From assembly GCF_030056705.1 (NCBI RefSeq), contig NZ_JASHIC010000044.1:1-43752 (forward strand): a stretch of 43,752 nt of DNA. Reading direction: 5' to 3'. Position numbers and translations under genes: made by a program. Numbering within the stretch: position 1 is the first letter of the stretch; the number at the start of each line of letters is the position of its first letter. The stretch comes from Flectobacillus longus (lineage in GTDB: Bacteria; Bacteroidota; Bacteroidia; Cytophagales; Spirosomataceae). A model generated the notes under the pieces. It had not been told where the DNA came from and did not search any database. It saw only the letters and a program-made list of their open reading frames with translations. Of the stretch, positions 8,394 to 15,695 are shown one piece after another.

Positions 8394-8861
8394 TTAGAAT
8401 GGCAAGTCATCACTATCACCACCTGCATCAAATGCTGGAGGTGGAGGTGTTACTGGTGCAGGATTAGGACGAGCGGGTGCAGGAGTCGATGCCATAGGAG
8501 CACCTTCGTTACTAGCTGCATTGTCGCGGTTACCACCACCTACTAATGTCATAGATGTACCACGGATACGGATACCACGACGTGTGATACCATCCTTGTC
8601 TACATATTCTTCTGTACGAATACGCCCCTCTACATACACAGAGTTACCTTTACGAAGATATTGTTCTGCGATGTTGGCCAACCCATCCCACAATTCGATA
8701 CGATGCCATTCTGTTTGTTCTACACGTTGTCCGTCACGATTTGTGTAGGATTCGGAGGTAGCAATATTAAAATTTGCCACTTTTGAGCCACTAGGCAATA
8801 CTCTTACTTCTGGGTCAGAGCCTAAATTGCCTAATAAGATAACTTTGTTTACGCCAGCCAT
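8394..8861 (-). CDS. ssb: Single-stranded DNA-binding protein
   Basis: A 155-residue SSB. The N-terminal OB fold (about 1-110) starts MAGVNKVILLGNLGSDPEVR and includes TEWHRIELWDGLANIAEQYLRKG and YVEGRI. It is followed by a Pro/Ala-rich flexible linker and the acidic tip SDDLPF, which docks repair and replication partners. SSB coats single-stranded DNA during replication, recombination and repair. Length is typical. The gene sits between mutY and gldE on the same strand, an arrangement common in Bacteroidota, with a strong hairpin before gldE. Confidence 0.96.
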   Translation of the reverse strand: MAGVNKVILLGNLGSDPEVRVLPSGSKVANFNIATSESYTNRDGQRVEQTEWHRIELWDGLANIAEQYLRKGNSVYVEGRIRTEEYVDKDGITRRGIRIRGTSMTLVGGGNRDNAASNEGAPMASTPAPARPNPAPVTPPPPAFDAGGDSDDLPF

Positions 8862-8998
8862 TTGGGTTATTTTTTTTTAAGATAGTTGTAAATAAAATCG
8901 AAGTGGTATAAATTAAGTTCGGTGTGAGAATTCAAACATAAACATGAGTGAATTTAATAAAATTCCTACCAATCTCCAACTATCTATTCGTATGAATA

Positions 8999-10081
8999 CT
9001 ATGTTAAAATTTTAGATTCTTGAGTCAAATAATTATTCACCAAAGTAGATTTGGGTAAATCGTCTACCTCAGATAGGTTATAAAACGCATGATTTTCTGG
9101 CAAATTTAGAGAAAAGTCAGGATTAACTTGTATGTACCAGAATTTTGTTTGAATCTTTTGATGTGTCAGGACATGGGTAAAAGTTCCAGACTCACTCATC
9201 ACAATTCCATTCAAGAGAGTGTTATTCAACCACTCATCATGTTCTAATAACACCTCTAGTGAGCACCCTTGTGAAGATTCTATCAAATAAAAATCATACA
9301 TACCTTCCCAAACATCACGACCTACACGCTTACGCATTACAAACTTATCATTTTGTTCTATTAAGAAATAATGAAAGAATCGCTCTTTTACTTTGACCTT
9401 TTTACTTTTTATAGGTAACACAGCCTGACGACCTTGTGCATGGGCGACACATTCATTAGCAAAAATACAAAACATGCAATCAGTTGGAGTACCTGGCGTA
9501 CACTGAATAGCACCAAATTCCATGATAGCTTGATTATGAGTATCGGCATTTTGGAGGGGTAAAAGCATTTGTGCATATTCAGAATATACTTTTTTCGCTT
9601 CATTTGAGGCAATGTCCGTCTCAATCCCAAATACTCTTGAGAGTACTCTATACACATTTCCATCCAACACAGCTACTGGCTCATTATAAGAAAAAGAGGC
9701 AATAGCAGCAGCAGTATATGAGCCAACACCCTTTAGCTTGAGAAGCTCTTGATAAGAATCAGGAAAAACACCCTTGTATTCGTCAACCACTATTTTGGCA
9801 GTTGTATGCAAATTACGAGCACGAGAATAATAGCCTAACCCTTGCCACAAACGCAAAACCTCAGCCTCATCGGCGACTGCCAAATCAAATACTGTCGGAA
9901 AAGCCTCTACGAATTTGTAATAGTAGGGCATTCCTTGAACAACTCTTGTTTGTTGCAAAATTATTTCTGATAACCATATATAATAAGGATTAGTGGTATT
10001 ACGCCAAGGCAAATCTCTTTTATGGATTTCGTACCACTGTACAAGTTTTTGAGAAAAAGGGAATTGTGAAAATTCAGTCAT
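8999..10081 (-). CDS. mutY: A/G-specific adenine glycosylase
   Basis: A 360-residue MutY that removes adenine mispaired with 8-oxoguanine. The catalytic pair is visible: E39 (SEIILQQTRV) and D140 (VLDGNVYRV), with the helix-hairpin-helix LKGVGSYTAAAIASF between. The 4Fe-4S cysteines are in CTPGTPTDCMFCIFANEC, whose first spacing is seven residues instead of the six of E. coli MutY. The C-terminal third (about 230-350) is the NUDIX-like domain that reads 8-oxoG (FTHVLTHQKI). It begins the leftward mutY-ssb-gldE group and is divergent from the HU gene. Confidence 0.95.
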   Translation of the reverse strand: MTEFSQFPFSQKLVQWYEIHKRDLPWRNTTNPYYIWLSEIILQQTRVVQGMPYYYKFVEAFPTVFDLAVADEAEVLRLWQGLGYYSRARNLHTTAKIVVDEYKGVFPDSYQELLKLKGVGSYTAAAIASFSYNEPVAVLDGNVYRVLSRVFGIETDIASNEAKKVYSEYAQMLLPLQNADTHNQAIMEFGAIQCTPGTPTDCMFCIFANECVAHAQGRQAVLPIKSKKVKVKERFFHYFLIEQNDKFVMRKRVGRDVWEGMYDFYLIESSQGCSLEVLLEHDEWLNNTLLNGIVMSESGTFTHVLTHQKIQTKFWYIQVNPDFSLNLPENHAFYNLSEVDDLPKSTLVNNYLTQESKILT

Positions 10082-10480
10082 GAAAAAAGAAAGTAGACTT
10101 TCGGATTTAGCTTAAAAAAGATGTTTGATTTAGATTTTTGCGACAAAACAGAAATCAAAACTAAAAAATCTTGTTTTGATTTAACCTATAAAGTACTGAA
10201 TAGGTTTATAAAAGTGATAATCTTTTAAGAAACTTATCTAGTCCAAAAGGTTAGTAGATTAAATAAAAATAAACGAAGAGTTTTATAATAAAACAATCTA
10301 TAAATAATCCATGATTCGTGAAAGAAGTACAACAAAAACCAAGGAATAATAGGAGAAAAGAAAGAAGTCTGCATTAGATTAATTTTAGAATTAGAATTCA
10401 AATAGCTAAAAATTAAGCATTTACGAAAAAAAAGTTCAGACATTTATTTATTGATTCTTTCATATTTGAAACCAAAGTCG

Positions 10481-10488
10481 TACCTTTG
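10481..10488 (+). promoter_or_regulatory. Promoter -7 element for the HU gene
   Basis: TACCTTTG is a perfect Bacteroidota -7 element. The matching -33 box is weak (TTTC at 10458-10461, about 19 nt upstream). Transcription would start near 10494 and give a leader of about 160 nt. Confidence 0.6.
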
Positions 10489-10536
10489 TGACCCTTAATA
10501 ATCAGGGGCTTATAATTTGAGGCTGTGAGAGTTAGC

Positions 10537-10586
10537 AAAATTCACTGAAATCGATCTTAATCGATGCTAATTCAACTGAATTTTTT
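10537..10586 (+). promoter_or_regulatory. Attenuator-like hairpin in the HU leader
   Basis: AAATTCACTGAA and TTCAACTGAATTT pair imperfectly around a nested ATCGAT...ATCGAT palindrome and are followed directly by TTTTTT. This looks like an intrinsic terminator inside the leader, a possible point of HU autoregulation (inference). Confidence 0.4.
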
Positions 10587-10652
10587 GGAAACTTATGGCA
10601 ATCGACAACCATTGTTTATCATATTTTATTAACTCCTAAATTTTTTAAAAAA

Positions 10653-10937
10653 GTGACAAAAGCAGACGTAATCGCAGAAATCGCAGACAAGACGGGCATT
10701 GACAAGGCAGATGTATCTAGCACACTAGAGTCATTCTTCACTGTAGTTAAAGATAACTTGGCTGGAGGTGAACCTATCTACGTTCGTGGATTCGGTAGTT
10801 TTGTGAACAAGAAAAGAGCTAAGAAGGTTGCTCGTAACATCTCGAAAAACACTTCTATTGTGATTGACGAGCACTTTATTCCAAGCTTCAAACCTGCTAA
10901 AATCTTTATCGAGCAAGTTAAAACTAACGCTAAGTAA
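10653..10937 (+). CDS. HU family DNA-binding protein
   Basis: A 94-residue HU/IHF-type histone-like protein that bends and compacts DNA as a dimer. It shows the N-terminal helical dimer region (TKADVIAEIADKTG), the RGFGSF turn and the beta-arm ending in the conserved PSFKPAK segment. The start is GTG at 10653, chosen because the family begins MTKAD and no in-frame ATG lies upstream. The gene has a leader of about 160 nt with an attenuator-like hairpin, and is followed by a hairpin-forming spacer before the TPR gene. HU, TPR protein, RNase G is an order I associate with Bacteroidota. Confidence 0.94.
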   Translation: MTKADVIAEIADKTGIDKADVSSTLESFFTVVKDNLAGGEPIYVRGFGSFVNKKRAKKVARNISKNTSIVIDEHFIPSFKPAKIFIEQVKTNAK

Positions 10938-10957
10938 TTTTTCGCAATAAGTTGTCA

Positions 10958-11001
10958 GTTATAGGTTATCGGTTATGAACTCATAGCAGATAACCCATAA
11001 C
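10958..11001 (+). repeat. Hairpin-forming GTTATC-rich spacer
   Basis: GGTTATC (10964-10970) and GATAACC (10989-10995) are complementary and the stem extends inward (GTTATGA/TCATAGC) and outward with few mismatches. The spacer repeats GGTTAT/ATAACC words, a low-complexity pattern often seen between Bacteroidota genes. No T-run follows, so read-through from HU into the TPR gene is likely. Confidence 0.5.
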
Positions 11002-11023
11002 AGATAACATATCTGTAAACGAC

Positions 11024-11890
11024 ATGCAAAAGTCTTTTATCTTCATAATAGTGGTTGCACTGGGTACGGTTGGAGCTTTATATAGCCTTCCGAAGGTTGT
11101 GGTAAGTGACGAGAAAAAGACCTTAGAGCAATCAGCACAGACTGGCTCAGCCAATCGTGATAAAGCCGTTGAGTCGGAAGACACCCATCAGCACACCGAA
11201 GGTGAAGCTAATGAAAGCCATGGCACAGCCCTTAGCCCCGAACAGAGCAAGGTAGTTGAAAGTTTACGAGCGAAATATTTAGGAAGTTCAAGCAAGCAAG
11301 ATAAAATCGAAGCAGCAAATGCTCTTATTTCGAAGTTTACAGCATTTACAAGATACGACAGCGCTGCATATTATGCAGAAGAAGTCGTAAAACTTGATAA
11401 CAGCGAGCACAATTTGATGAAGGCAGCAGATTTATATTATGAAGCCTTTACCTACGCACTCGAAGATGCTAAGACCAAGAATATGGGAGAAAAAGCCAGA
11501 ACATTATATCAAGAGATTTTAACCAAAAATCCTAATAATCTTCTAGCAAAAACGAACATGGCAATGACTTACGTTTCAACATCAACTCCTATGCAAGGAA
11601 TCTTGATGCTTCGTGAGGTAATTGCAAAAGAGCCTGAATTTGAACCAGCATTGTTCAATTTGGGGATTCTATCAATTCGGTCGAATCAGTTTGGGAAGGC
11701 CGTTGAGCGTTTTAAACAAATCCTAAAAATCAACCCTGCTAATTCTAAAGCAGCATTGAACTTGGGATACTGTTTGGCAGAACTCGACCGTACTGATGAA
11801 GCTCGCACAATTCTAGAGAAAGTTTTAGCCAATAGCAAAGACCCTCAGGAGAAGGCAGCTGCCAATGAAATTTTATCAAAATTAAAATAA
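11024..11890 (+). CDS. TPR-repeat protein with N-terminal membrane anchor
   Basis: A 288-residue protein. Residues 5-24 form a single hydrophobic segment (signal anchor), followed by a charged low-complexity linker (about 30-75, rich in Glu, His and Ser) and then tetratricopeptide repeats to the C-terminus. Clear repeats include ALFNLGILSIRSNQFGKAVE and AALNLGYCLAELDRTDEART. TPRs mediate protein-protein contacts, but the partner is unknown. It lies between HU and RNase G, and the last repeats are typical rather than degenerate. It is probably held in the inner membrane with its repeats outside the cytoplasm. Confidence 0.85.
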   Translation: MQKSFIFIIVVALGTVGALYSLPKVVVSDEKKTLEQSAQTGSANRDKAVESEDTHQHTEGEANESHGTALSPEQSKVVESLRAKYLGSSSKQDKIEAANALISKFTAFTRYDSAAYYAEEVVKLDNSEHNLMKAADLYYEAFTYALEDAKTKNMGEKARTLYQEILTKNPNNLLAKTNMAMTYVSTSTPMQGILMLREVIAKEPEFEPALFNLGILSIRSNQFGKAVERFKQILKINPANSKAALNLGYCLAELDRTDEARTILEKVLANSKDPQEKAAANEILSKLK

Positions 11891-11994
11891 GTTCTCGGTA
11901 AGTTCCTACTTTATCACTAAATTGTGCTTGGATAGGAATCTTCTGTGACAAACAACTAAAACAGATTTCGTAACATTTAAAACCTTTTAAAGTC

Positions 11995-12084
11995 ATGCCT
12001 TGCGGAAAGAAAAGAAAAAGACACAAAATTGCAACTCACAAAAGAAAGAAGCGTCTTAGAAAGAATAGACATAAGAAGAAGTAA
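11995..12084 (+). CDS. Tiny very basic AURKAIP1/COX24-domain (mS38/bS22-like) protein
   Basis: A 29-codon gene from ATG 11995 to TAA 12084. The product begins MPCGKKRKRHKIATH, continues KRKKRLRKNRHKKK, and is two-thirds Lys, Arg or His. This matches the small AURKAIP1/COX24 proteins found across Bacteroidota, related to mitochondrial mS38 and the mycobacterial ribosomal protein bS22. By that relation it is probably a small-subunit ribosomal protein, which is inference. A perfect 13-bp hairpin starts 5 nt after the stop and a strong terminator follows. It is easy to miss because of its length. Confidence 0.85.
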   Translation: MPCGKKRKRHKIATHKRKKRLRKNRHKKK

Positions 12085-12089
12085 TCTGT

Positions 12090-12127
12090 AACTAAGGATT
12101 AGTACGAATTGGTGCTAATCCTTAGTT
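12090..12127 (+). terminator. Hairpin directly after the Cox24-like gene
   Basis: AACTAAGGATTAG (12090-12102) and CTAATCCTTAGTT (12115-12127) form a perfect 13-bp stem with a 12-nt loop. There is no long U-tract, so it may protect the short mRNA 3' end, with the next hairpin acting as terminator. Confidence 0.65.
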
Positions 12128-12138
12128 GCTAATTACTA

Positions 12139-12178
12139 GAAAACAGGCTATTTTCTCTCGTAGAAAAGAGCCTGTTTT
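12139..12178 (+). terminator. Intrinsic terminator
   Basis: AAAACAGGCT and AGCCTGTTTT pair, with further pairing of TTTTCTC/GAAAAG inside, and end in a run of T. It closes the HU-TPR-Cox24-like block. Confidence 0.85.
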
Positions 12179-12572
12179 TGTCGTTTTTGTGAGATTGCTA
12201 GGTAAAACCCAAATTCATTGCCTTCTTACTTTATTTCTTGGCAATAATTTATCTGCTCATGACAGCATGGATTCCGTTGTATTATAGATTGGTCATAATA
12301 CACAGCCACGCAATAAGTCAGCAACATTAAAAATCAAAAAACCAATAAAATACTATAGACTCACTATTACATTATTTCATTCCGATGGAATGACTTCCCA
12401 ATTGTAAAATTCAGTTGCTTTAATCAATTTCTTACAACTTGCTTTTTACTATTCGGCACGAACCTTTCTATATGTAGTTTGATGGCTTTGATTTTCTATT
12501 CACCAACCGCTCACAGCGACAATATATATTCGTTTTCTTATATACTATTCACTTCTAATCCTTCAATCACCT
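12179..12572 (+). other. Long region upstream of the RNase G gene
   Basis: About 390 bp without an open reading frame. It contains a CATTCC-GAT-GGAATG dyad (about 12379-12393). I find no convincing -33/-7 pair. A long 5' leader would fit the autoregulation known for RNase E in enterobacteria, but that is only analogy. Confidence 0.4.
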
Positions 12573-14129
12573 GTGAGCAACGAATTAATCATCAATTCGA
12601 CTCCCAAAGGTGACCGCATTGCTCTTTTGCAAGACAAAAGGATTGTGGAGTATCACTTAGAGGAGTCCGAACCACACTTTTCTGTAGGAGATATTTATCT
12701 CGGTACAGTCAAGAAAATGGTTACGGGATTGAATGCAGCCTTCATTGATATTGGTTATGAAAAAGATGCGTTTTTGCATTACCATGACTTAGGCCCAAAT
12801 GTCAATTCCCTGAATAAATTCACCAAAGATGTTATCGCTGGAAGACACAATTCTGGAAGATTAGACAACTTTAAGCTTGAACCCGAAATAGACAAACACG
12901 ACAAAATTGATAAGGTTTTAGGTAAAAATTCTCCTATCCTTGTTCAAGTCGTAAAAGAACCTATTTCGACCAAAGGCCCCCGCTTATCTTGCGATATTTC
13001 TATCGCTGGTCGCTACACAGTTTTGGTACCATTTTCGAATGGTGTAAACATTTCGAAAAAAATTACTGCCAAATCCGAACGCCAAAGATTACACAAATTG
13101 ATGTCGTCTATCAAGCCTGCCAATTTTGGCGTAATCGTTCGAACTGTAGCTGAAGGCAAAGATGTAGAGGAATTGGATAAAGATTTGAAGGAGTCTTTAG
13201 CCAAATGGGACGCTGGCATGAAAGCCCTCAGATCAGCAAAACCGCGCGACAAGGTCATCGGCGAAATGAGCCGTGCAACCTCTATGCTCCGCGATTTGTT
13301 GAATGAAAACTTCGATAGCGTTATTGTTGACACACCAGAGTTATTCCAAGAAGCTCGTGCTTATGTACAGCACATCGCACCAGAAAAAGAACGTATTGTA
13401 AAATTACACCAGGGTAAATCCAAAGTATTTGAACAATATGGTATCGAAAAGCAATTAAAAATGCTTTTTGGTCGCTCAGTAAGTCTTCCTGCTGGTGGTT
13501 ATTTGATTATCGAACATACCGAAGCTTTGCACGTAATCGACGTCAACTCTGGTAACAAATCAAATAGCGAAGAAGACCAAGAAGCAACCGCAGTAAGCGT
13601 AAATATCGAAGCAGCCAAAGAAATTGCTCGTCAGTTACGTCTTCGCGATATGGGTGGCATTATCGTTATCGACTTTATTGATATGAAGAAAGCTGAACAC
13701 AAAAAGCTGATTCATGATATCATGAAGGAGGAAATGAAATCTGATCGCTCAAAATACACTATCTTGCCGCTTACCAAATTTGGCTTAATGCAAATTACTC
13801 GCCAAAGAGTGCGCCCAGAGATGAACGTTGTAACGTCTGAAAACTGTCCTACTTGTGGCGGTACAGGTAAAATTACAGCGAGTATTGTTGTTTCAGATGT
13901 AATCGAGCATCATCTTGAGCATATCATTATCAAACAAAATGAGAAAAAGCCAACTATCGTATTGCACCCTTTCTTGCATGCATACTTTACCAAAGGTTTC
14001 CCTTCTCTTCGAATGAAATGGTATTTCAAATACAAAACTTGGGTCAATATTATCCAAGATAGCTCTTTTGGTATTACAGACTTTAAATTTCATAACAACC
14101 ACGGAGAAGAAATCGAACTTAATGGTTAA
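12573..14129 (+). CDS. rng: Ribonuclease G/E family endoribonuclease
   Basis: A 518-residue endoribonuclease that processes rRNA and decays mRNA. It has an N-terminal S1 domain (about 35-110; GDIYLGTV, GLNAAFIDIGYEKDAFLH), an RNase H-like and DNase I-like core with metal-binding D323 (VIDVNSG) and D367 (VIDFIDM), and the zinc-link CPTCGGTG (C425, C428). The long C-terminal scaffold of RNase E is absent, so it is RNase G-like in size. The start is GTG 12573 (MSNELIINST). A terminator follows directly. Confidence 0.94.
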   Translation: MSNELIINSTPKGDRIALLQDKRIVEYHLEESEPHFSVGDIYLGTVKKMVTGLNAAFIDIGYEKDAFLHYHDLGPNVNSLNKFTKDVIAGRHNSGRLDNFKLEPEIDKHDKIDKVLGKNSPILVQVVKEPISTKGPRLSCDISIAGRYTVLVPFSNGVNISKKITAKSERQRLHKLMSSIKPANFGVIVRTVAEGKDVEELDKDLKESLAKWDAGMKALRSAKPRDKVIGEMSRATSMLRDLLNENFDSVIVDTPELFQEARAYVQHIAPEKERIVKLHQGKSKVFEQYGIEKQLKMLFGRSVSLPAGGYLIIEHTEALHVIDVNSGNKSNSEEDQEATAVSVNIEAAKEIARQLRLRDMGGIIVIDFIDMKKAEHKKLIHDIMKEEMKSDRSKYTILPLTKFGLMQITRQRVRPEMNVVTSENCPTCGGTGKITASIVVSDVIEHHLEHIIIKQNEKKPTIVLHPFLHAYFTKGFPSLRMKWYFKYKTWVNIIQDSSFGITDFKFHNNHGEEIELNG

Positions 14130-14135
14130 TGAATA

Positions 14136-14170
14136 TAAAAACCCATCTATCCTTCGTAGATGGGTTTTTT
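14136..14170 (+). terminator. Intrinsic terminator of rng
   Basis: AAAACCCATCTA, loop TCCTTCG, TAGATGGGTTTT and extra T residues. It begins 7 nt after the rng stop and separates rng from the restriction genes. Confidence 0.92.
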
Positions 14171-14231
14171 ATTGTAGCTTCACTCCTACCTGACGCTTGT
14201 CTTGAGCTGTCCGAATGTTTATCTTTGCTGC

Positions 14232-15557
14232 ATGTCTTTTCAAAAAAATAGAAACTATTGGTGGCTCAATCTTAATCCTAAAACTGGCTCGATTGAACAG
14301 CTTCGCTATCACCAATCACAACTCTTTACCTCACATAACGAATTCGGAAACAAACGCCGTATTTATCAACATTTCCAAGCTGTACAAAAAGGCGATTGGG
14401 TGATTGGCTATGAAAGTACACCTATTAAACAAATCAAAGCTATTCTTGAAATTACCGAATCTCTACATGTTCATCCTGTAGCAGGTGAATCTATTGCGTT
14501 TTGTTTAAAGGAAAAACTCCCTTTTCCAATTGAATGGGCAGAGCTTAAGCAAATTCATTTTCTGAAAGACTCAGATATTCTGAAGAATAATCAAGGAAGT
14601 TTGTTTCAGATCTCCGAAGACGAATTTGAGGCCATTCAAGCAATGATTGATTTACAAAAAGAGTCTATCGCTGCCGAAAATATCATTATTCCATTTGAAA
14701 GAAATGACGCTTTAGCTGACTTATTTATCGAAGCCGAGCAATTTGATGAAATCGTTGAAACGCTCCAGTATAAAAAGAATATTATTATACAAGGTCCTCC
14801 AGGAGTTGGCAAAACCTTCTTGGCAAAAAAGCTTGCCTACACACTCATAGGTACGAAAGATGAATCGAGAATTAAAATGGTACAGTTTCATCAGTCTTAT
14901 TCTTACGAAGATTTTATCCAAGGACTAAGACCCGATGGAGACGGTGGTTTTAAGCTCAAAAATGGCGTTTTTTATGAGTTTTGTAAAATGGCTCAACGCA
15001 ATGCAGGAATTGACCATTTCTTTATTATTGATGAAATAAATCGTGGCAATCTAAGTCGTATTTTCGGAGAATTACTCTTACTTATTGAAAACGATAAGCG
15101 TGGACGAGCCAACGAAATTCCATTGACTTATGGTGACAAAGATGCTGAACCTTTTTCTGTTCCCGATAATCTTCATATCATCGGAACAATGAATACTGCC
15201 GACCGCTCGCTGACCATGATTGACTATGCACTTCGTCGTCGCTTTGCCTTTATTAGCTTACAACCTTGTTTCAATGAACGGTGGGTAAATTGCTTAGTCG
15301 CACAAGGGTTAGACAAGGAGTTTGTCGAAAGTATTGCTCAAAAATTCAACGTACTAAACCAAGAAATCAGTCAGGATAGACATTTACTAAAAGGCTTTCA
15401 AATCGGACATAGTTATTTTACACATTTTCCCGCAGGCGAAAACGCCAAAAAATGGTATAAGCGTATTATTCAACTTGAAATAGCTCCTTTGCTTGAAGAA
15501 TATTGGTACGACCAGCCCGAAAAGGTACAAAGTTGCGTTGAGGAACTACTTGGGTAG
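14232..15557 (+). CDS. mcrB: McrB-like AAA+ GTPase with N-terminal EVE domain
   Basis: This is the NTP-driven translocase subunit of a type IV (modification-dependent) restriction system, 441 residues from ATG 14232. A TTG at 14202 would add ten unrelated residues. The N-terminal part (about 1-130) looks like an EVE/PUA-like reader (NYWWLNLNPKTG, FQAVQKGDWVIGYES), which in such fusions binds modified cytosine. The AAA+ domain has Walker A GPPGVGKT at 188-195, Walker B IIDEINRGN (D267-E268) and the McrB hallmark MNTADRS from M320, followed by the LRRRF arginine region. The mcrC gene lies 138 bp downstream. This McrB is compact, with the sensor fused directly to the motor. Confidence 0.9.
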   Translation: MSFQKNRNYWWLNLNPKTGSIEQLRYHQSQLFTSHNEFGNKRRIYQHFQAVQKGDWVIGYESTPIKQIKAILEITESLHVHPVAGESIAFCLKEKLPFPIEWAELKQIHFLKDSDILKNNQGSLFQISEDEFEAIQAMIDLQKESIAAENIIIPFERNDALADLFIEAEQFDEIVETLQYKKNIIIQGPPGVGKTFLAKKLAYTLIGTKDESRIKMVQFHQSYSYEDFIQGLRPDGDGGFKLKNGVFYEFCKMAQRNAGIDHFFIIDEINRGNLSRIFGELLLLIENDKRGRANEIPLTYGDKDAEPFSVPDNLHIIGTMNTADRSLTMIDYALRRRFAFISLQPCFNERWVNCLVAQGLDKEFVESIAQKFNVLNQEISQDRHLLKGFQIGHSYFTHFPAGENAKKWYKRIIQLEIAPLLEEYWYDQPEKVQSCVEELLG

Positions 15558-15695
15558 CTGTTAGCTTGTCTAGTTCGAGACTTAGCCTCTGACTATCTAT
15601 TGTTTCAGCTTATGAACTGTATAAAAAAATAAGTCCAAGACTAAGTCTTAAACTAGTAAAGATACTTTAAAGTCTATTTCTTACTCAGCTCCAAC

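Larger units (their letters stand above)
10082..10652. other. Divergent intergenic region between mutY and HU
   Basis: About 570 bp of A/T-rich sequence without a convincing gene. It holds the HU promoter and a long HU leader (described separately). An open frame on the minus strand at 10234-10443 encodes only low-complexity Phe/Leu-rich sequence and is not supported. Confidence 0.7.

Noticed and set aside
10234-10443. Open frame of 69 codons on the minus strand between mutY and HU
   Set aside because: Phe/Leu/Ser-rich translation typical of A/T-rich non-coding DNA, no promoter of its own, and its start abuts the HU promoter.
11745-12026. Minus-strand open frame covering the TPR end and the tiny basic gene
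   Set aside because: It is antisense to two supported genes and has no recognisable protein features.
14202-14231. TTG start giving a ten-residue longer McrB
   Set aside because: The added residues do not belong to the EVE-like domain, which begins naturally at ATG 14232.
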